Shown: positions 17,837 through 26,936 of the stretch, one piece after another
How positions within the stretch are numbered: position 1 is the stretch's first letter
How the letters are laid out: each line of letters starts with the position of its first letter
NCBI RefSeq assembly: GCF_900099905.1
Contig: NZ_FNEE01000002.1
Coordinates: 62,001-126,000 of the forward strand
Length of the DNA stretch: 64,000 bases
Direction: 5' to 3'
DNA from: Mesorhizobium muleiense
Lineage (GTDB): Bacteria; Pseudomonadota; Alphaproteobacteria; Rhizobiales; Rhizobiaceae
Translations under genes and position numbers: made by a program
Notes under the pieces: generated by a model
What the model was told of the DNA's origin: nothing
Database searches by the model: none
The model's input: the letters and a program-made list of their open reading frames with translations, nothing else

Positions 17837-17865
17837 AAGGGCGCCGTGCGGCGCCCTTTCGTTTA
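17837..17865 (+). terminator. Terminator of the BMP importer operon
   Basis: Stem GGGCGCC/GGCGCCC with a 4-nt loop GTGC, preceded by AA and followed by TTTCGTTT, 30 bp after the binding-protein stop. Confidence 0.85.
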
Positions 17866-17870
17866 GCAAG

Positions 17871-17920
17871 AGCCCGAAATCGGGATCGATTTCCGGAAGG
17901 GCCATGCGCAAAATCAGGTG
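17871..17920. repeat. Palindromic intergenic element, weaker copy
   Basis: CCGAAATCG-GGAT-CGATTTCCGG is an imperfect version of the inner palindrome at 12937-12960 and is followed by ATGCGCAAAATC, a tail often attached to such rhizobial elements. Confidence 0.5.
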
Positions 17921-17975
17921 TTATGCGGCGTCCTTTGCCGCCCGAAAGGACGCGGCGCCGTAGTGCGAGATGCGG

Positions 17976-19289
17976 TCAGACCGCTGAGCCGTAAAGATCG
18001 TAAGCGTCGGCACGGTCGATCTTGACGGTGACGACATCGCCGGCGCGCAACGGACGCCGCGACTGGATATGCACCGAGCCGTCGATTTCGGGCGCGTCGT
18101 ATCTGGTGCGGCCCTTCGCCGAGGTGCCATGCGCCTCGTCGATCAGCACTGGCAGACGCTTGCCGACCTTCCTGGCGAGCTGCGTCGCCGAGATCTTCTG
18201 CTGACGCTGCATGAAACGGTGCCAGCGCGCCTCCTTGATTTCCTGCGGAACCTGTTCGAGGCCGAGGTCGTTGGAGCGGGCGCCCCTGACTGGCTCGTAT
18301 TTGAAGCAGCCGGCGCGGTCGATCCTGGCTTCGTCCAGCCAGTCGAGCAGCATCTCGAAATCGTCGTCCGTCTCGCCGGGGAAGCCGACGATGAAGGTGG
18401 AGCGGATCGCCAGATCCGGACAGATTTCGCGCCAGCCGCGAATACGGTCGAGCGTCTTTTCGCCGTGGGCGGGCCGGCGCATGTTCTTCAGCACTCGCGG
18501 CGAGGCGTGCTGGAACGGGATGTCCAGATAGGGAAGGATCTTTCCTTCGGCCATCAGCGGGATGACATCGGCGACATGCGGGTAGGGGTAGACATAGTGC
18601 ATGCGTATCCAGACGCCGAGTTTGCCGAGTTCCTCCGACAGATCGAGGAATTTGGCCCGCACTTCGCGATCGCCAAACATGCTGGTCTGGTATTTGATGT
18701 CGATGCCGTAGGCGCTGGTGTCCTGCGAGATGACCAGGATTTCCTTGACGCCGGCATTGGCCAGTTTTTCGGCCTCGCGCAGCACGTCGGCCGCCGGCCG
18801 CGAGACGAGATCGCCGCGCAGCGCCGGGATGATGCAGAAGGAGCAGCGGTTGTTGCAGCCCTCCGAAATCTTGAGATAGGCATAGTGGCGCGGCGTGAGC
18901 TTGACGCCTTGCGGCGGCAAAAGGTCGACATAGGGATCGTGGCTCGGGGGCGCGGCCTCATGCACCGCAGCCATCACGCTCTCGTAGGCCTGCGGACCGG
19001 TGATGGCGAGAACGTTGGGATGTTTTTCGCGGATGACGTCCGGTTCGGCGCCGAGACAGCCGGTGACGATGACCCTGCCGTTCTCCGAAAGGGCGGAGCC
19101 GATGGCATCGAGCGATTCATCGCGAGCCGAATCGAGAAAGCCGCAGGTGTTGACGACGACCAGATCGGCGCCGTCATGCTTGCGCGCGATCTCATAGCCC
19201 TCGGCGCGCAGGCGCGTGATGATGCGCTCCGAGTCCACGAGGGCTTTCGGGCATCCAAGGCTGACGAAACTGACGCGAGGGGCAGACAT
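17976..19289 (-). CDS. rimO: Ribosomal protein S12 methylthiotransferase RimO
   Basis: RimO is a radical-SAM enzyme that adds a methylthio group to an Asp of ribosomal protein S12. The 437-residue protein has all three parts: N-terminal UPF0004 domain with Cys residues in SLGCPK, NTCGF and TGCLG; radical-SAM motif CNNRCSFC near residue 147; and a C-terminal TRAM domain ending [13 protein letters not shown]. The N-terminal [13 protein letters not shown] separates RimO from MiaB. Start ATG 19289 fits family length. It is convergent with the BMP operon. Confidence 0.96.
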   Translation of the reverse strand: MSAPRVSFVSLGCPKALVDSERIITRLRAEGYEIARKHDGADLVVVNTCGFLDSARDESLDAIGSALSENGRVIVTGCLGAEPDVIREKHPNVLAITGPQAYESVMAAVHEAAPPSHDPYVDLLPPQGVKLTPRHYAYLKISEGCNNRCSFCIIPALRGDLVSRPAADVLREAEKLANAGVKEILVISQDTSAYGIDIKYQTSMFGDREVRAKFLDLSEELGKLGVWIRMHYVYPYPHVADVIPLMAEGKILPYLDIPFQHASPRVLKNMRRPAHGEKTLDRIRGWREICPDLAIRSTFIVGFPGETDDDFEMLLDWLDEARIDRAGCFKYEPVRGARSNDLGLEQVPQEIKEARWHRFMQRQQKISATQLARKVGKRLPVLIDEAHGTSAKGRTRYDAPEIDGSVHIQSRRPLRAGDVVTVKIDRADAYDLYGSAV

Positions 19290-19467
19290 TTGCGGTTTCC
19301 AATGGACGCGGGCCGGAAACCCTTAGGCCCGGCCCGGAAGTCTCGATGCATGTTGATCTTTTGAACTTTCGCAGAAGCACAATTCGCACGGCGCAATAGC
19401 ATAGTTCCGCAATCAGGCAAACCGAGGAATGGCTTGGCGCCTCGGGCGGACCGGCATTGCCAAGGTT

Positions 19468-20154
19468 TCAATGACCGCCCGGCCCGAACCAGGGCGCCAG
19501 GAACGCAAACTGTTCGGGCCACTGCTGCACAGCACCATCCAGAAGCATCTTCACGGCGACGTAGAAAATGATCACCAGGCCGATATAGGCGATCCAGCGG
19601 TACTTATGCAGGAGGCGAGCGACAAACGAAGCGGCGAAGCCCATCAGCGCAATCGACAGCGCCAAGCCGATGATCAGGACCGTCGGATGGTCCATCGCCG
19701 CGCCGGCGACTGCAAGGACGTTGTCGAGAGACATCGAAACGTCGGCAATGACGATCTGCCAGGCTGCCTGAGCGAAGGTCTTGCGCGGCCCTTTGCCGCC
19801 AATCGTCCCGCTTTTGTCGTAATCGACATTCGACAACGCTTCCGTCGCGTCATGTTCCTGCTCGTAGCTGACACGCAACTCGCGCCACATCTTCCAGCAC
19901 ACCCAAAGCAGCAGCAGGCCGCCGGCTATGAGGAGAATGGGGCCGATGGTGAGAAGCCACTGGGTGATCAGAGCGAAGAAGATGCGAAGCACGGTGGCCG
20001 CCGCAATGCCGACGAGAATCGCCTTCTTGCGCTGATCCGACGGCAGGCCCGCCGCAGCAAGGCCGATGACGATGGCATTGTCGCCGGCAAGCACAAGGTC
20101 GATGGCAATGACCTGGAGCAGGGCCGCGAGGCCGGCGGCGGTAAAAATTTCCAT
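19468..20154 (-). CDS. TerC-family integral membrane protein
   Basis: A 228-residue protein with about seven helices. The TerC signature DLVLAGDNAIVIGLA lies near residues 19-33, and a second Asp-rich helix ADVSMSLDNVLAVAGAA near 140. Acidic residues in these helices are typical of a family linked to tellurite resistance and manganese export to exported proteins. Start ATG 20154 begins in the first hydrophobic segment. It stands alone, divergent from the AraC-type gene with about 320 bp between. Confidence 0.88.
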   Translation of the reverse strand: MEIFTAAGLAALLQVIAIDLVLAGDNAIVIGLAAAGLPSDQRKKAILVGIAAATVLRIFFALITQWLLTIGPILLIAGGLLLLWVCWKMWRELRVSYEQEHDATEALSNVDYDKSGTIGGKGPRKTFAQAAWQIVIADVSMSLDNVLAVAGAAMDHPTVLIIGLALSIALMGFAASFVARLLHKYRWIAYIGLVIIFYVAVKMLLDGAVQQWPEQFAFLAPWFGPGGH

Positions 20155-20471
20155 CAGCTGGAATTTCCTTGCTTGGTCGCCAATCGTTCGTGCCCGGACG
20201 CCCTAACGTGTAAGGTTCCCGTGCGTCAAGGCTCCATGGCGATAAAGACGGCAAACTGCCTATCGCGGGCGACATCGCCAGCAGCCGGTGAAAGCTGTCA
20301 ATCGAACGACGCCCCGGTCGTCAGGACGCATTGCACCGCAGACGCCCGCTCACAGTGCAGGTCCCAAACGAGGGGTTGAAGCGCAGAGGAGGGTTGAAGC
20401 GCACCGCCACCGCAATAGATTTCGGGGACCGAAGAGTACGACGCCTGAAGTGTTCCTCACAGGAGAGGCTT
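20155..20471. other. Divergent intergenic region, terC / araC-type gene
   Basis: No gene seen. It must hold promoters for both flanking genes. A short direct repeat GGGTTGAAGCGCA occurs near 20373-20403. Confidence 0.5.
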
Positions 20472-21269
20472 GTGACGTCTGACGACAACACACCCGTCCT
20501 TTCCGGGGCACCAATCCTTGCCGGGGCAATCGGGGAGTACCGCGAGTTCGATCCTGCGGCCGCACTCGAAGGGCATTTCCAGTGTGCCTGGTCCAATACA
20601 TTGCGAGCGGACGCGGCGAGCCTGTCGGCCGTGGTCCCCGACGGCTGCGTCGACATCACCTGGATCGACGGCGATCTGGTCGTGGCAGGCCCCGACGTGG
20701 CGGTTGCCCTCTCTGCGATGACACCTGGCTCTACGGTGATCGGCGCCCGCTTCCGACCGGGTGCGGCAAGCCGGTGGCTCGGCCTGCCGATGTCGGAAAT
20801 CGTCGGCGGCCGGGTGGCGCTCAGCCACTTCTGGGGAGCGCTGGCGCGCGAAATCGCTGAAAAAATTGGCGAGGCGTCCTCGACGATAGAGCGGATGCGG
20901 GCGATGCAAGCGGCACTCTGCAGGCTTGCGCCGGATGTCGAGCCGCCGCCTGCGGACATGGGATTTGCCTTCAACGCGCTGAAAACCGAATCCGCCGGTC
21001 CGGGCATGGCGGTGATCCTCGACCGGCTCGACGTCAGCCCGCGAACGCTGCGCCGCCGCTGCCAGGAGGCTTTCGGCTATGGCCCGAAGACGCTCGACCG
21101 CATCCTCCGCTTCCAGCGGTTCCTGAACCTGGCGCGGCAGTCTGCCGGGCCGCGCCTGGCCGATCTTGCGTTCGAGGCGGGCTATTCCGACCAGGCGCAT
21201 CTGACGCGCGAGGTGCGGCGCCTGTCGGGCTTCTCGCCGGCGACGGTTCTGTGGCAGCTCGGCGCCTGA
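20472..21269 (+). CDS. AraC-family transcriptional regulator
   Basis: A 265-residue regulator. The N-terminal part carries VVPDGCVDITWIDGDLVVAGPD, typical of the DUF6597-type sensor domain. The C-terminal two-helix-turn-helix DNA-binding domain includes LDVSPRTLRRRCQEAFGYGPK and LADLAFEAGYSDQAHLTREV. GTG 20472 has AGGAG six bases upstream; a longer frame from 20331 lacks a site. It probably controls the SRPBCC and VOC genes that follow on the same strand. Confidence 0.88.
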   Translation: MTSDDNTPVLSGAPILAGAIGEYREFDPAAALEGHFQCAWSNTLRADAASLSAVVPDGCVDITWIDGDLVVAGPDVAVALSAMTPGSTVIGARFRPGAASRWLGLPMSEIVGGRVALSHFWGALAREIAEKIGEASSTIERMRAMQAALCRLAPDVEPPPADMGFAFNALKTESAGPGMAVILDRLDVSPRTLRRRCQEAFGYGPKTLDRILRFQRFLNLARQSAGPRLADLAFEAGYSDQAHLTREVRRLSGFSPATVLWQLGA

Positions 21270-21337
21270 GCTGGCCGTTTCGTTCAATACGCCACCGCCA
21301 ACTCGGCCTAGTCTGCCTTCGTTGAAAGGAGGCAGAT

Positions 21338-21736
21338 ATGACCATCTACAGATCCCGCATCGTCACCGTGTCCATCGACCGGGACTGGCGCGAAGTCTAT
21401 GACTTCGCCTCCATCCCTGAGAATTTCCAGCGCTGGGCGGCAGGCCTCGGCAGGCGCTTCGAAAGATCGGGCGAGGAATGGACTGCGGAGGACCCCGACG
21501 GCCGGCCCATCCGCATCCGCTTCTCCCGGCCGAACGAATACAGCGTCCTCGATCACATCGTCTTTGCCGATGGCAAGGAAACCCGCAATGCGGTGCGCGT
21601 GGTTGCCAACGGGACCGGCGCGGAGGTCATGTTCGTGCTGTTGAGAGCGCCGGACATGACGGAGGAGATATTCGCTGCCGACGCCGAGGCCGTGCAGCGC
21701 GACCTCAACAGCCTGAAGGCAATGCTCGAACGCTGA
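21338..21736 (+). CDS. SRPBCC-fold protein (polyketide cyclase/START-like)
   Basis: A 132-residue soluble protein with the START-like layout: N-terminal strand and helix RDWREVYDFASIPENFQRWAAG, internal strands, and a long C-terminal helix ending AVQRDLNSLKAMLER. Such proteins bind small hydrophobic ligands; no ligand can be named. AAAGGAGG lies just before ATG 21338. It lies 68 bp after the AraC-type gene and 29 bp before a broken VOC gene. Confidence 0.75.
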   Translation: MTIYRSRIVTVSIDRDWREVYDFASIPENFQRWAAGLGRRFERSGEEWTAEDPDGRPIRIRFSRPNEYSVLDHIVFADGKETRNAVRVVANGTGAEVMFVLLRAPDMTEEIFAADAEAVQRDLNSLKAMLER

Positions 21737-21765
21737 GCTTCCAAAAACCGCGAAAGGAGAAGATC

Positions 21766-22122
21766 ATGGCCAAATCCAGCAACGACAAGCGCATCGATTA
21801 TGTCGAGTTTTCCGTCGGCGACATCGCGCGCTCGCGCGACTTCTAGGGAAAGGCCTTCGGCTGGTCCTTCAAGGACTACGGGCCGAGCTATTGCGAGTTC
21901 AACGACGGCCGCCTGACCGGCGGCTTCGCTCTCGGCGGCCAAAGCAAGGCGGCAGGCGGGCCGCTGGTGATCCTTTATGCTGACAAGCTCGACGAGACCC
22001 AGCGCCATGTCGAGGAAGCCGGCGGAAAGATTGTCAAGCCCGCCTATTCCTTCCCGGGCGGCCGCCGCTTCCACTTCTCCGATCCGGACGGCTACGAGCT
22101 GGCCGTGTGGTCTGACAAGTGA
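21766..22122 (+). pseudogene. VOC-family (glyoxalase-like) gene with in-frame stop
   Basis: ATG 21766, preceded by AAAGGAG, opens a 118-codon frame interrupted by TAG at codon 27 (21844-21846). Before it reads YVEFSVGDIARSRDF, after it GKAFGWSFKDYGPSYCEFND and on to HFSDPDGYELAVWSDK, all in one frame. Family members carry an aromatic residue (usually Tyr) at the stop position, so a single TAC/TAT-to-TAG change explains it. The rest is intact, so the lesion is recent or a sequencing error. Intact VOC proteins act as dioxygenases, lyases or resistance proteins. Confidence 0.85.
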
Positions 22123-22334
22123 AGAAGGTGAGGGGGCGCCGAGCCGAGCCCGGCGCCAATGCCGCTCTTGGCGTCAGCCGCGGAGATTGAACACTGGCCG
22201 GGCGGGCCACGATCCGATTGCGCGGCTGGTGGCCTGCGCTGAACCCCTTTGGAGATGCCTGCCACTGCTGTTGTAACAAATCATTTTCGCATCGTATAAG
22301 GCTGGCCCGAGGACCATCGCATACCGCACGGCGC

Positions 22335-22916
22335 ATGACGGAACCGACACGAACGACAATACGGCAACGGCTGTATGCTTTTCTGATCGCAGGCCTGGGC
22401 GGGCTGGCCGCATCGGCAATCTCGTTTTCGATGACGCTCTACGAGGCTGCCCATCCGCCAAAGGTGCCGGTTGTGCAGGCGGGCCAGCAAATCGACGCCG
22501 GTCGCTGGTTTGTGACCTTGCGAACGGCACGTGCCGGAACCGTGCCGCCGACAGGCGTTCCGCCATCGCGGCCCGTGCAGCTTGTGATGGTGGACATGGA
22601 TGTGGTGAACCGTTCCGCCACCCCTAACAACGTGCTCCATCGCGCCGTCACGCTCGGCGCGCCGGCGCAAAAGCTGCCGACGCCAACGGTTTATCTCGAG
22701 CGTGACAAGTATCTGGCGGGATATTTCAACCCCAACATGCCGGAACGCTTGACCATGGCCTGGGAGTGGCCGGCCGGTGTGCCCGTGCCCGACAAGGTGA
22801 CGATCACCGTCACCGGCCAGATCTACAAGTTGCGTGACAATGTCTACGGCGCAAGCGGGTGGTTCGAACGTGATCCGGTTGCGACGGTCGATCTGCCGGT
22901 GGAGAAGGCGCCATGA
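22335..22916 (+). CDS. Unrecognised membrane-anchored protein, module gene 1
   Basis: A 193-residue protein with one N-terminal membrane segment (LYAFLIAGLGGLAASAISF, about residues 13-31) and a beta-rich outside domain of about 150 residues. I recognise no family. The pattern of GRWFVTLRTARAG, LVMVDMDVVNRSATP and late VTITVTGQIYK recalls Ig-like extracytoplasmic domains of the DUF4352 kind. It overlaps the next gene by four bases (ATGA), so coupling is likely. Two following proteins share the anchor-plus-beta-domain layout. Confidence 0.65.
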   Translation: MTEPTRTTIRQRLYAFLIAGLGGLAASAISFSMTLYEAAHPPKVPVVQAGQQIDAGRWFVTLRTARAGTVPPTGVPPSRPVQLVMVDMDVVNRSATPNNVLHRAVTLGAPAQKLPTPTVYLERDKYLAGYFNPNMPERLTMAWEWPAGVPVPDKVTITVTGQIYKLRDNVYGASGWFERDPVATVDLPVEKAP

Positions 22917-23506
22917 TGCGCATGGTGCGTTCGGCGCTGGCGCTGCTGTTGGCTGCCGCCGTGCTCTACGGCATGCAGCACACGCGCCCGCTGTACAGCG
23001 ACATTACATCGCCGATCGTCGCTTCGGGCGGCATGAACAAGCGTGTGGAGGCCCGCGCCTTCGCGCTTTCGCTGGACAGCGCCAGGGTGGCGCGTGTTCT
23101 CAACGTCGAGACCTACGGCAAGTCAAAGACCTACACGAGTTCCGGCGTATGGGTTGTGGTCGAAGGCGAGGCCGAGGCGAAATTCAAGACCCTGGGTCTC
23201 ACATCGGGCGAGTGGCTGAGCCGCAGCGGCATCCGTTATGTCCTGACCGACCGCTTGTGGGCGACGATCGAAATGATGCCGGGCGATGTCTACCAGCCCG
23301 GGCTGCCACGCCGGGTCCTTCTGGTCTTCGAAGTGCCGGAGGATGCCGTCGCCGGCGGCACCGTCGTGGTCGCACCCACAAAATTGCTGCCGCTCGACGA
23401 CGAGATCCGCATCGCCACGACTATTTCCGGCAAGGACATCGAGCCGGCTATCATCATACGCCGCAACGAAGAAAGGCCGCCATGGACAGTTCTCCCGCAA
23501 AGGTGA
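22913..23506 (+). CDS. Unrecognised membrane-anchored protein, module gene 2
   Basis: A 197-residue protein with an N-terminal hydrophobic segment (residues 5-18, SALALLLAAAVLYG) serving as anchor or uncleaved signal, then a beta-rich domain with KTYTSSGVWVVVEGEAEAKF and RVLLVFEVPEDAVAGGTVVVA. No family recognised. Start overlaps gene 1 and its end overlaps gene 3 by 25 bases, a tight operon. The strand pattern is again Ig-like, so genes 1-3 may be divergent copies of one fold. Confidence 0.65.
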   Translation: MMRMVRSALALLLAAAVLYGMQHTRPLYSDITSPIVASGGMNKRVEARAFALSLDSARVARVLNVETYGKSKTYTSSGVWVVVEGEAEAKFKTLGLTSGEWLSRSGIRYVLTDRLWATIEMMPGDVYQPGLPRRVLLVFEVPEDAVAGGTVVVAPTKLLPLDDEIRIATTISGKDIEPAIIIRRNEERPPWTVLPQR

Positions 23507-24042
23507 CGTCAACGCGGCGAGGCTACTGGCTGAGCATGATGGCGCTGGTGGTCGCACTGCCTGCCGCGCTGGCCGTGCAGACGTGGGGAAGCATCAAGGA
23601 CTGGCGCTCTCAACATCTGCGCCAGCCGCTATCTGCGAGCCTGGGACAGCCGATCGACTATGCCGGCGCCAGCTGGACCGTGACACGCTTCACCAGACTG
23701 GCAGGCAGCGCGGGAAGCGCCGTCGTGCTTGCCGAATTCGAAGCTCTCGCTGCTGACCCGAAAGCGCTCGGCTCGGTACCTTGCGAGGTGCGGCTTTCCG
23801 ATGGCAGCGGTCGCGAATGGCGGCCAACCCTGTTTGCCGATCCGGTGGTCAGGAAGCAGTATCCGGAGGCCGAGCAACGGTCCCAGTGCGGCGGCATGGC
23901 ATTCGCGGCGACGGAGCCCGGCAAACCGGCACGGATGGCTGCCAGCTTTTCGATCCCACCTGCGGCGAGCGGCCTCAGGCTGTCGATCGCCCTCTACTCG
24001 GCGCTGCCGAGTTATCTCAGCGTCAGCGAGCCGCGGACCTGA
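23482..24042 (+). CDS. Unrecognised membrane-anchored protein, module gene 3
   Basis: A 186-residue protein with one N-terminal membrane segment (YWLSMMALVVALPAALAVQ, residues 15-33) and a soluble domain including GQPIDYAGASWTVTRF and VPCEVRLSDGSGREWRP, with two Cys (CEV, QCGG) that could pair. No family recognised. It lies inside the end of gene 2 and converges with a polytopic membrane protein gene, overlapping it by 20 bases at the stops. Confidence 0.65.
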   Translation: MDSSPAKVTSTRRGYWLSMMALVVALPAALAVQTWGSIKDWRSQHLRQPLSASLGQPIDYAGASWTVTRFTRLAGSAGSAVVLAEFEALAADPKALGSVPCEVRLSDGSGREWRPTLFADPVVRKQYPEAEQRSQCGGMAFAATEPGKPARMAASFSIPPAASGLRLSIALYSALPSYLSVSEPRT

Positions 24043-25273
24043 CGCCATTCGCTGCGCCAGCCATCGCGACTGCGGTTTCGAGCACGGCTGCAAGCAGCGC
24101 GACCCTGACCGCGTCGAGCAGGATTCCTCCGTCGAGTTCGCTTGGGCTGCCGATGAACAGGCTGATGGCATCGGCGAAGACCTGCCAGGTCCCGAGATCA
24201 TGCGCTCCGATCAGCCTCGTCAGGCCATACCATGCCCAGGCGCCGGCCCAGGAGATGGCCTGATAGGCGATGACGAAGGTGACAAGCGTGGCCAGGCCGG
24301 CACTGAGCGTCAGCTTGACGCAGGTCCAGACCGGTGAATAGCGGCTGCGGTAGCCGCCAACGAAATGAGACGTGAAATCCTTCAGCCACTTCTGCCAGGA
24401 GGTCGCACGGGATGGCGCAGGACCGGAAGCGGCCGGCGCCGCAAGCTCATAGCCGTTGATGATCGCCGCCATCACCAGCCAGACGATCGGCAGCAACGCG
24501 AAAAAGAATAGATTCTGAAGCTGCTCGCCGAAGGGAAGCGGCTGGAACTCCACGGGAACGAACTGGCCGGCCGCGGCCGCCTGACTTACCGGCGCAAGCA
24601 AATCGAGGCTGAGTTGTTGCAGAGCGGCGCCTGCGCCAAGCCAGCGGATCAACTGGTCCTTCCATACGCCGAGCGCATAGAGGCCGATGAAGATCCAGGT
24701 CGCGTCCGTCGCCACGATCAGCAGCCGCCAGTAGGGGTGAGAGGCGCGCGCGTTCAGTCGCTTGGCGGCAAAACGCACCAGCCAGCATATGACGATCGAC
24801 AGTGCCACGCCGCTTGACTGAAGAATGGCGAAGATGTCGACGCTCTTGCCGAAATCGGCCTGGGCGAGCGCCATGCGCGAATATTCGCGAACCGTATCGC
24901 CAAGAAAACCCCAGGCGGCATAATAGGCAAAGAACGGCAGGATCGCAGCGGCGGTAATCGCCAGGACCGGCTCGCGCTTCGTCTCGTCCAATGCCTTTTT
25001 GGCTTTTTGCCTCAGTGCCGCCACCGCCGGCATATGCGGCCGAAGCACCACGAACATCATGACCAGCACCGTCAGCTTGGCGAGGACCACCAGCGACAGC
25101 ATGACCATTCCGCCCAGCGGGAATTGGAGGCCGACCGTAACGGCGCCCTGAAGCAGCAGACCACGAGCGATCATGCCCAGGCAGCCGACAAGCAATAGCT
25201 GCGGCCAGCACTGGACAAGCAACCGCGCGGTTAATGCAAGCGGCCGAAAAATGTCCTCAATTGCCGTGGTCAA
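24023..25273 (-). CDS. Unrecognised polytopic membrane protein, module gene 4
   Basis: About 416 residues with roughly eight to nine hydrophobic helices, for example LLLVGCLGMIARGLL, MVMLSLVVLAKLTVLVMMF, LAITAAAILPFFAYYAAW and LFFFALLPIVWLVMAAII. No family recognised. No ATG is usable near the N-terminus. TTG 25273 has AGGTGG seven bases upstream, while TTG 25279 is only one base from it, so 25273 is chosen. It is convergent with the three anchored proteins; their stop codons overlap, and a functional link is inferred from position only. Confidence 0.65.
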   Translation of the reverse strand: MTTAIEDIFRPLALTARLLVQCWPQLLLVGCLGMIARGLLLQGAVTVGLQFPLGGMVMLSLVVLAKLTVLVMMFVVLRPHMPAVAALRQKAKKALDETKREPVLAITAAAILPFFAYYAAWGFLGDTVREYSRMALAQADFGKSVDIFAILQSSGVALSIVICWLVRFAAKRLNARASHPYWRLLIVATDATWIFIGLYALGVWKDQLIRWLGAGAALQQLSLDLLAPVSQAAAAGQFVPVEFQPLPFGEQLQNLFFFALLPIVWLVMAAIINGYELAAPAASGPAPSRATSWQKWLKDFTSHFVGGYRSRYSPVWTCVKLTLSAGLATLVTFVIAYQAISWAGAWAWYGLTRLIGAHDLGTWQVFADAISLFIGSPSELDGGILLDAVRVALLAAVLETAVAMAGAANGVRSAAR

Positions 25274-25509
25274 ATTCAAACCACCTGGAGTTGAATACGA
25301 TCGGAGGCGCCCTTGCAGGCGATGAGCTGCGGTTCAACCATGGCGTTCGGCCTCCGTCAAATAAGTTCATGGCGCAGACATGCTCGGCCAAGTTGTTTCC
25401 GGGCGATCGGGGTCCCCGTCATCTTCCAAATCAATTCATCAATTCGCCAAAACCCTTTGGAATCACAGGGAAGTCGAACCTGGCTCTTAACCGCATAAGC
25501 AGCGTTGAG

Positions 25510-25719
25510 TTATTGCCATGCCCCATGCGCAGTCAATAGCTTGTGCTTTTCGAAGATCGCCAGTTTCTGCGGATAAGTGATCCGCACCTTGGCGTTGCAC
25601 CCGTCGCATCTGAAGTGGGCGATCGTTTTCAGCGCAGAGCCCTTCCTTACCGCCGGATGCGAGCAATCCGGACAAGCAAATGTGAGGGCAACATCAGACA
25701 GGTCTTCGGCCAAACCCAT
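25510..25719 (-). CDS. Small zinc-ribbon protein
   Basis: A 69-residue protein with two CxxC knuckles, CPDC and CDGC, about 28 residues apart, a typical zinc ribbon. Function unknown. Three in-frame starts exist. AAGGAG abuts the ATG at 25725 but lies six bases from the ATG at 25719, so 25719 (MGLAEDLSD) is chosen. It stands alone at the left end of the accessory region. Confidence 0.65.
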   Translation of the reverse strand: MGLAEDLSDVALTFACPDCSHPAVRKGSALKTIAHFRCDGCNAKVRITYPQKLAIFEKHKLLTAHGAWQ

Positions 25720-25837
25720 TTCCATCTCCTTCGCAAGCGCTGTGGCTACACTCTGGCGAGACTCAAAAGGCAATTACGATGCCAATCCGGCTGTGCCAAA
25801 GCGGGACAAGAACGATTCGTCAGGGAAAGCCGCCAAG

Positions 25838-26071
25838 CTAGCGCGCCTGTTCTGCGCCCTTTGGACGACGAAGCGACCTGACCTCCTCCAGCAGTTCGCG
25901 CTCACTGGTCGTAATGTTTCGGAATATTGCGACAATCATCACCGCCAAGGCTTCGGCATCCCGGCTCAAAGGGTCGATGTGTTCATCTGCGCAAACCTGA
26001 TCGTACACGCGTTCACAAATAGCCAAATCGTGAGGGCTGAGGCGGGTGCGATTGAAACGCCGGTGCGGCAT
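25838..26071 (-). CDS. Small hypothetical protein
   Basis: A 77-residue soluble protein starting MPHRRFNRTRLSPHDL, with helical ICERVYDQVCADEHIDP and a charged C-terminal helix. The composition is gene-like and differs from the out-of-frame reading upstream of the chosen ATG. It resembles small conserved proteins of Mesorhizobium that I recall only as hypothetical. No partner is evident. Confidence 0.5.
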   Translation of the reverse strand: MPHRRFNRTRLSPHDLAICERVYDQVCADEHIDPLSRDAEALAVMIVAIFRNITTSERELLEEVRSLRRPKGAEQAR

Positions 26072-26711
26072 TGCGAACCTTCGAGGCTCGCTGCCCGTGC
26101 AAAAGAAGCGGGCCTTTGCACAAACGCGAACCGTCGAGTGGTTGTTCCCGGCTGCAAGCTTCTGTTGCACCGACCACCGGCAGGATCCGCGTCTCGCCTC
26201 CACGCAATTACGCCAACGTGCGTCGTGGGATGGCGCATAAATCCGTCTGTGGTCGTCATTTGACGACTGTTCAAAGCGGTATCCGTTGAGCATTCTCAGC
26301 GCCAAGCGCGGGGGCGGAGATGTTTTTCAAACAGAATCCACAGAATCCAATGGATCATCTAACAGACGATCCCATTATCCGCTGCGATATCGCAGATCGG
26401 GTATTAAAGGCCACCGAGAGCGATGGGAATCTGCCGATTGCGTGGCGCGTGTACAGATCGCCGCAAGTTGCAGAAAAAACCCGTCAAACCCGCGCGTCTC
26501 CTGGTCCAATGCATGTTGCGCAAAAGCATGCCCTCGGGGCCGGACACGAGGGTGCGCAACCGAGCGGCCGGCGCCGCTTGGGGGGCGTGGGGTAAGAACG
26601 CTTGACGGCGCCGGCCAGGCGGATTGGGGGTCCGCCGCCGCTGGATAGTACCGATTTTGGCAAATCAAGTAATTCCGTTATCGCGGAATGTCACGAGCCG
26701 GTCGACAACGC
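26072..26711. other. Gene-poor stretch with a repeat copy
   Basis: No convincing coding region on either strand. It holds the repeat copy at 26508-26540 and a short direct repeat CAGAATCCA near 26333-26348. Confidence 0.5.
26508..26540. repeat. Partial copy of the 1641-1703 repeat
   Basis: Over 31 nt this matches the reverse complement of 1673-1703 with one mismatch (core GCGCAAAAGCATGCCCTCGG). Only this half of the element is present. Confidence 0.75.
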
Positions 26712-26936
26712 TCAGTCCTTTGCATCGTCATCGTCTTGCGCAGAGCCATCATTTTCATCTGCCGGGCTTTCAAACCCGGCCAACTGCCGGTCGGCCACTT
26801 CTTTGGCGAGGCCTACCAAGGCGTCGACCTCTTGCATCTGGTCCACATGACCGCCATTGGCGACGTGTTTGCGGATCCTCTTCAGTTGGTCGGAGGTTCG
26901 TCGCAACGTTTGCGCGATTGACAGCTTCTTGGCCAC
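26712..26936 (-). CDS. Small hypothetical protein, acidic tail
   Basis: A 74-residue protein: a basic helical part (KKLSIAQTLRRTSDQLKRIR), a central helix, and an acidic tail (ENDGSAQDDDDAKD). GTG 26936 is chosen because AGGAG lies eight bases upstream; longer openings read through that site. No family recognised. The charge layout suggests a nucleic-acid or protein-binding peptide, which is inference. Confidence 0.5.
   Translation of the reverse strand: MAKKLSIAQTLRRTSDQLKRIRKHVANGGHVDQMQEVDALVGLAKEVADRQLAGFESPADENDGSAQDDDDAKD

Noticed and set aside
18069..19364. Long plus-strand open frame (431 codons) opposite rimO
   Set aside because: It is the antisense shadow of a complete rimO, rich in Arg, Ala and Gly, with no family features.
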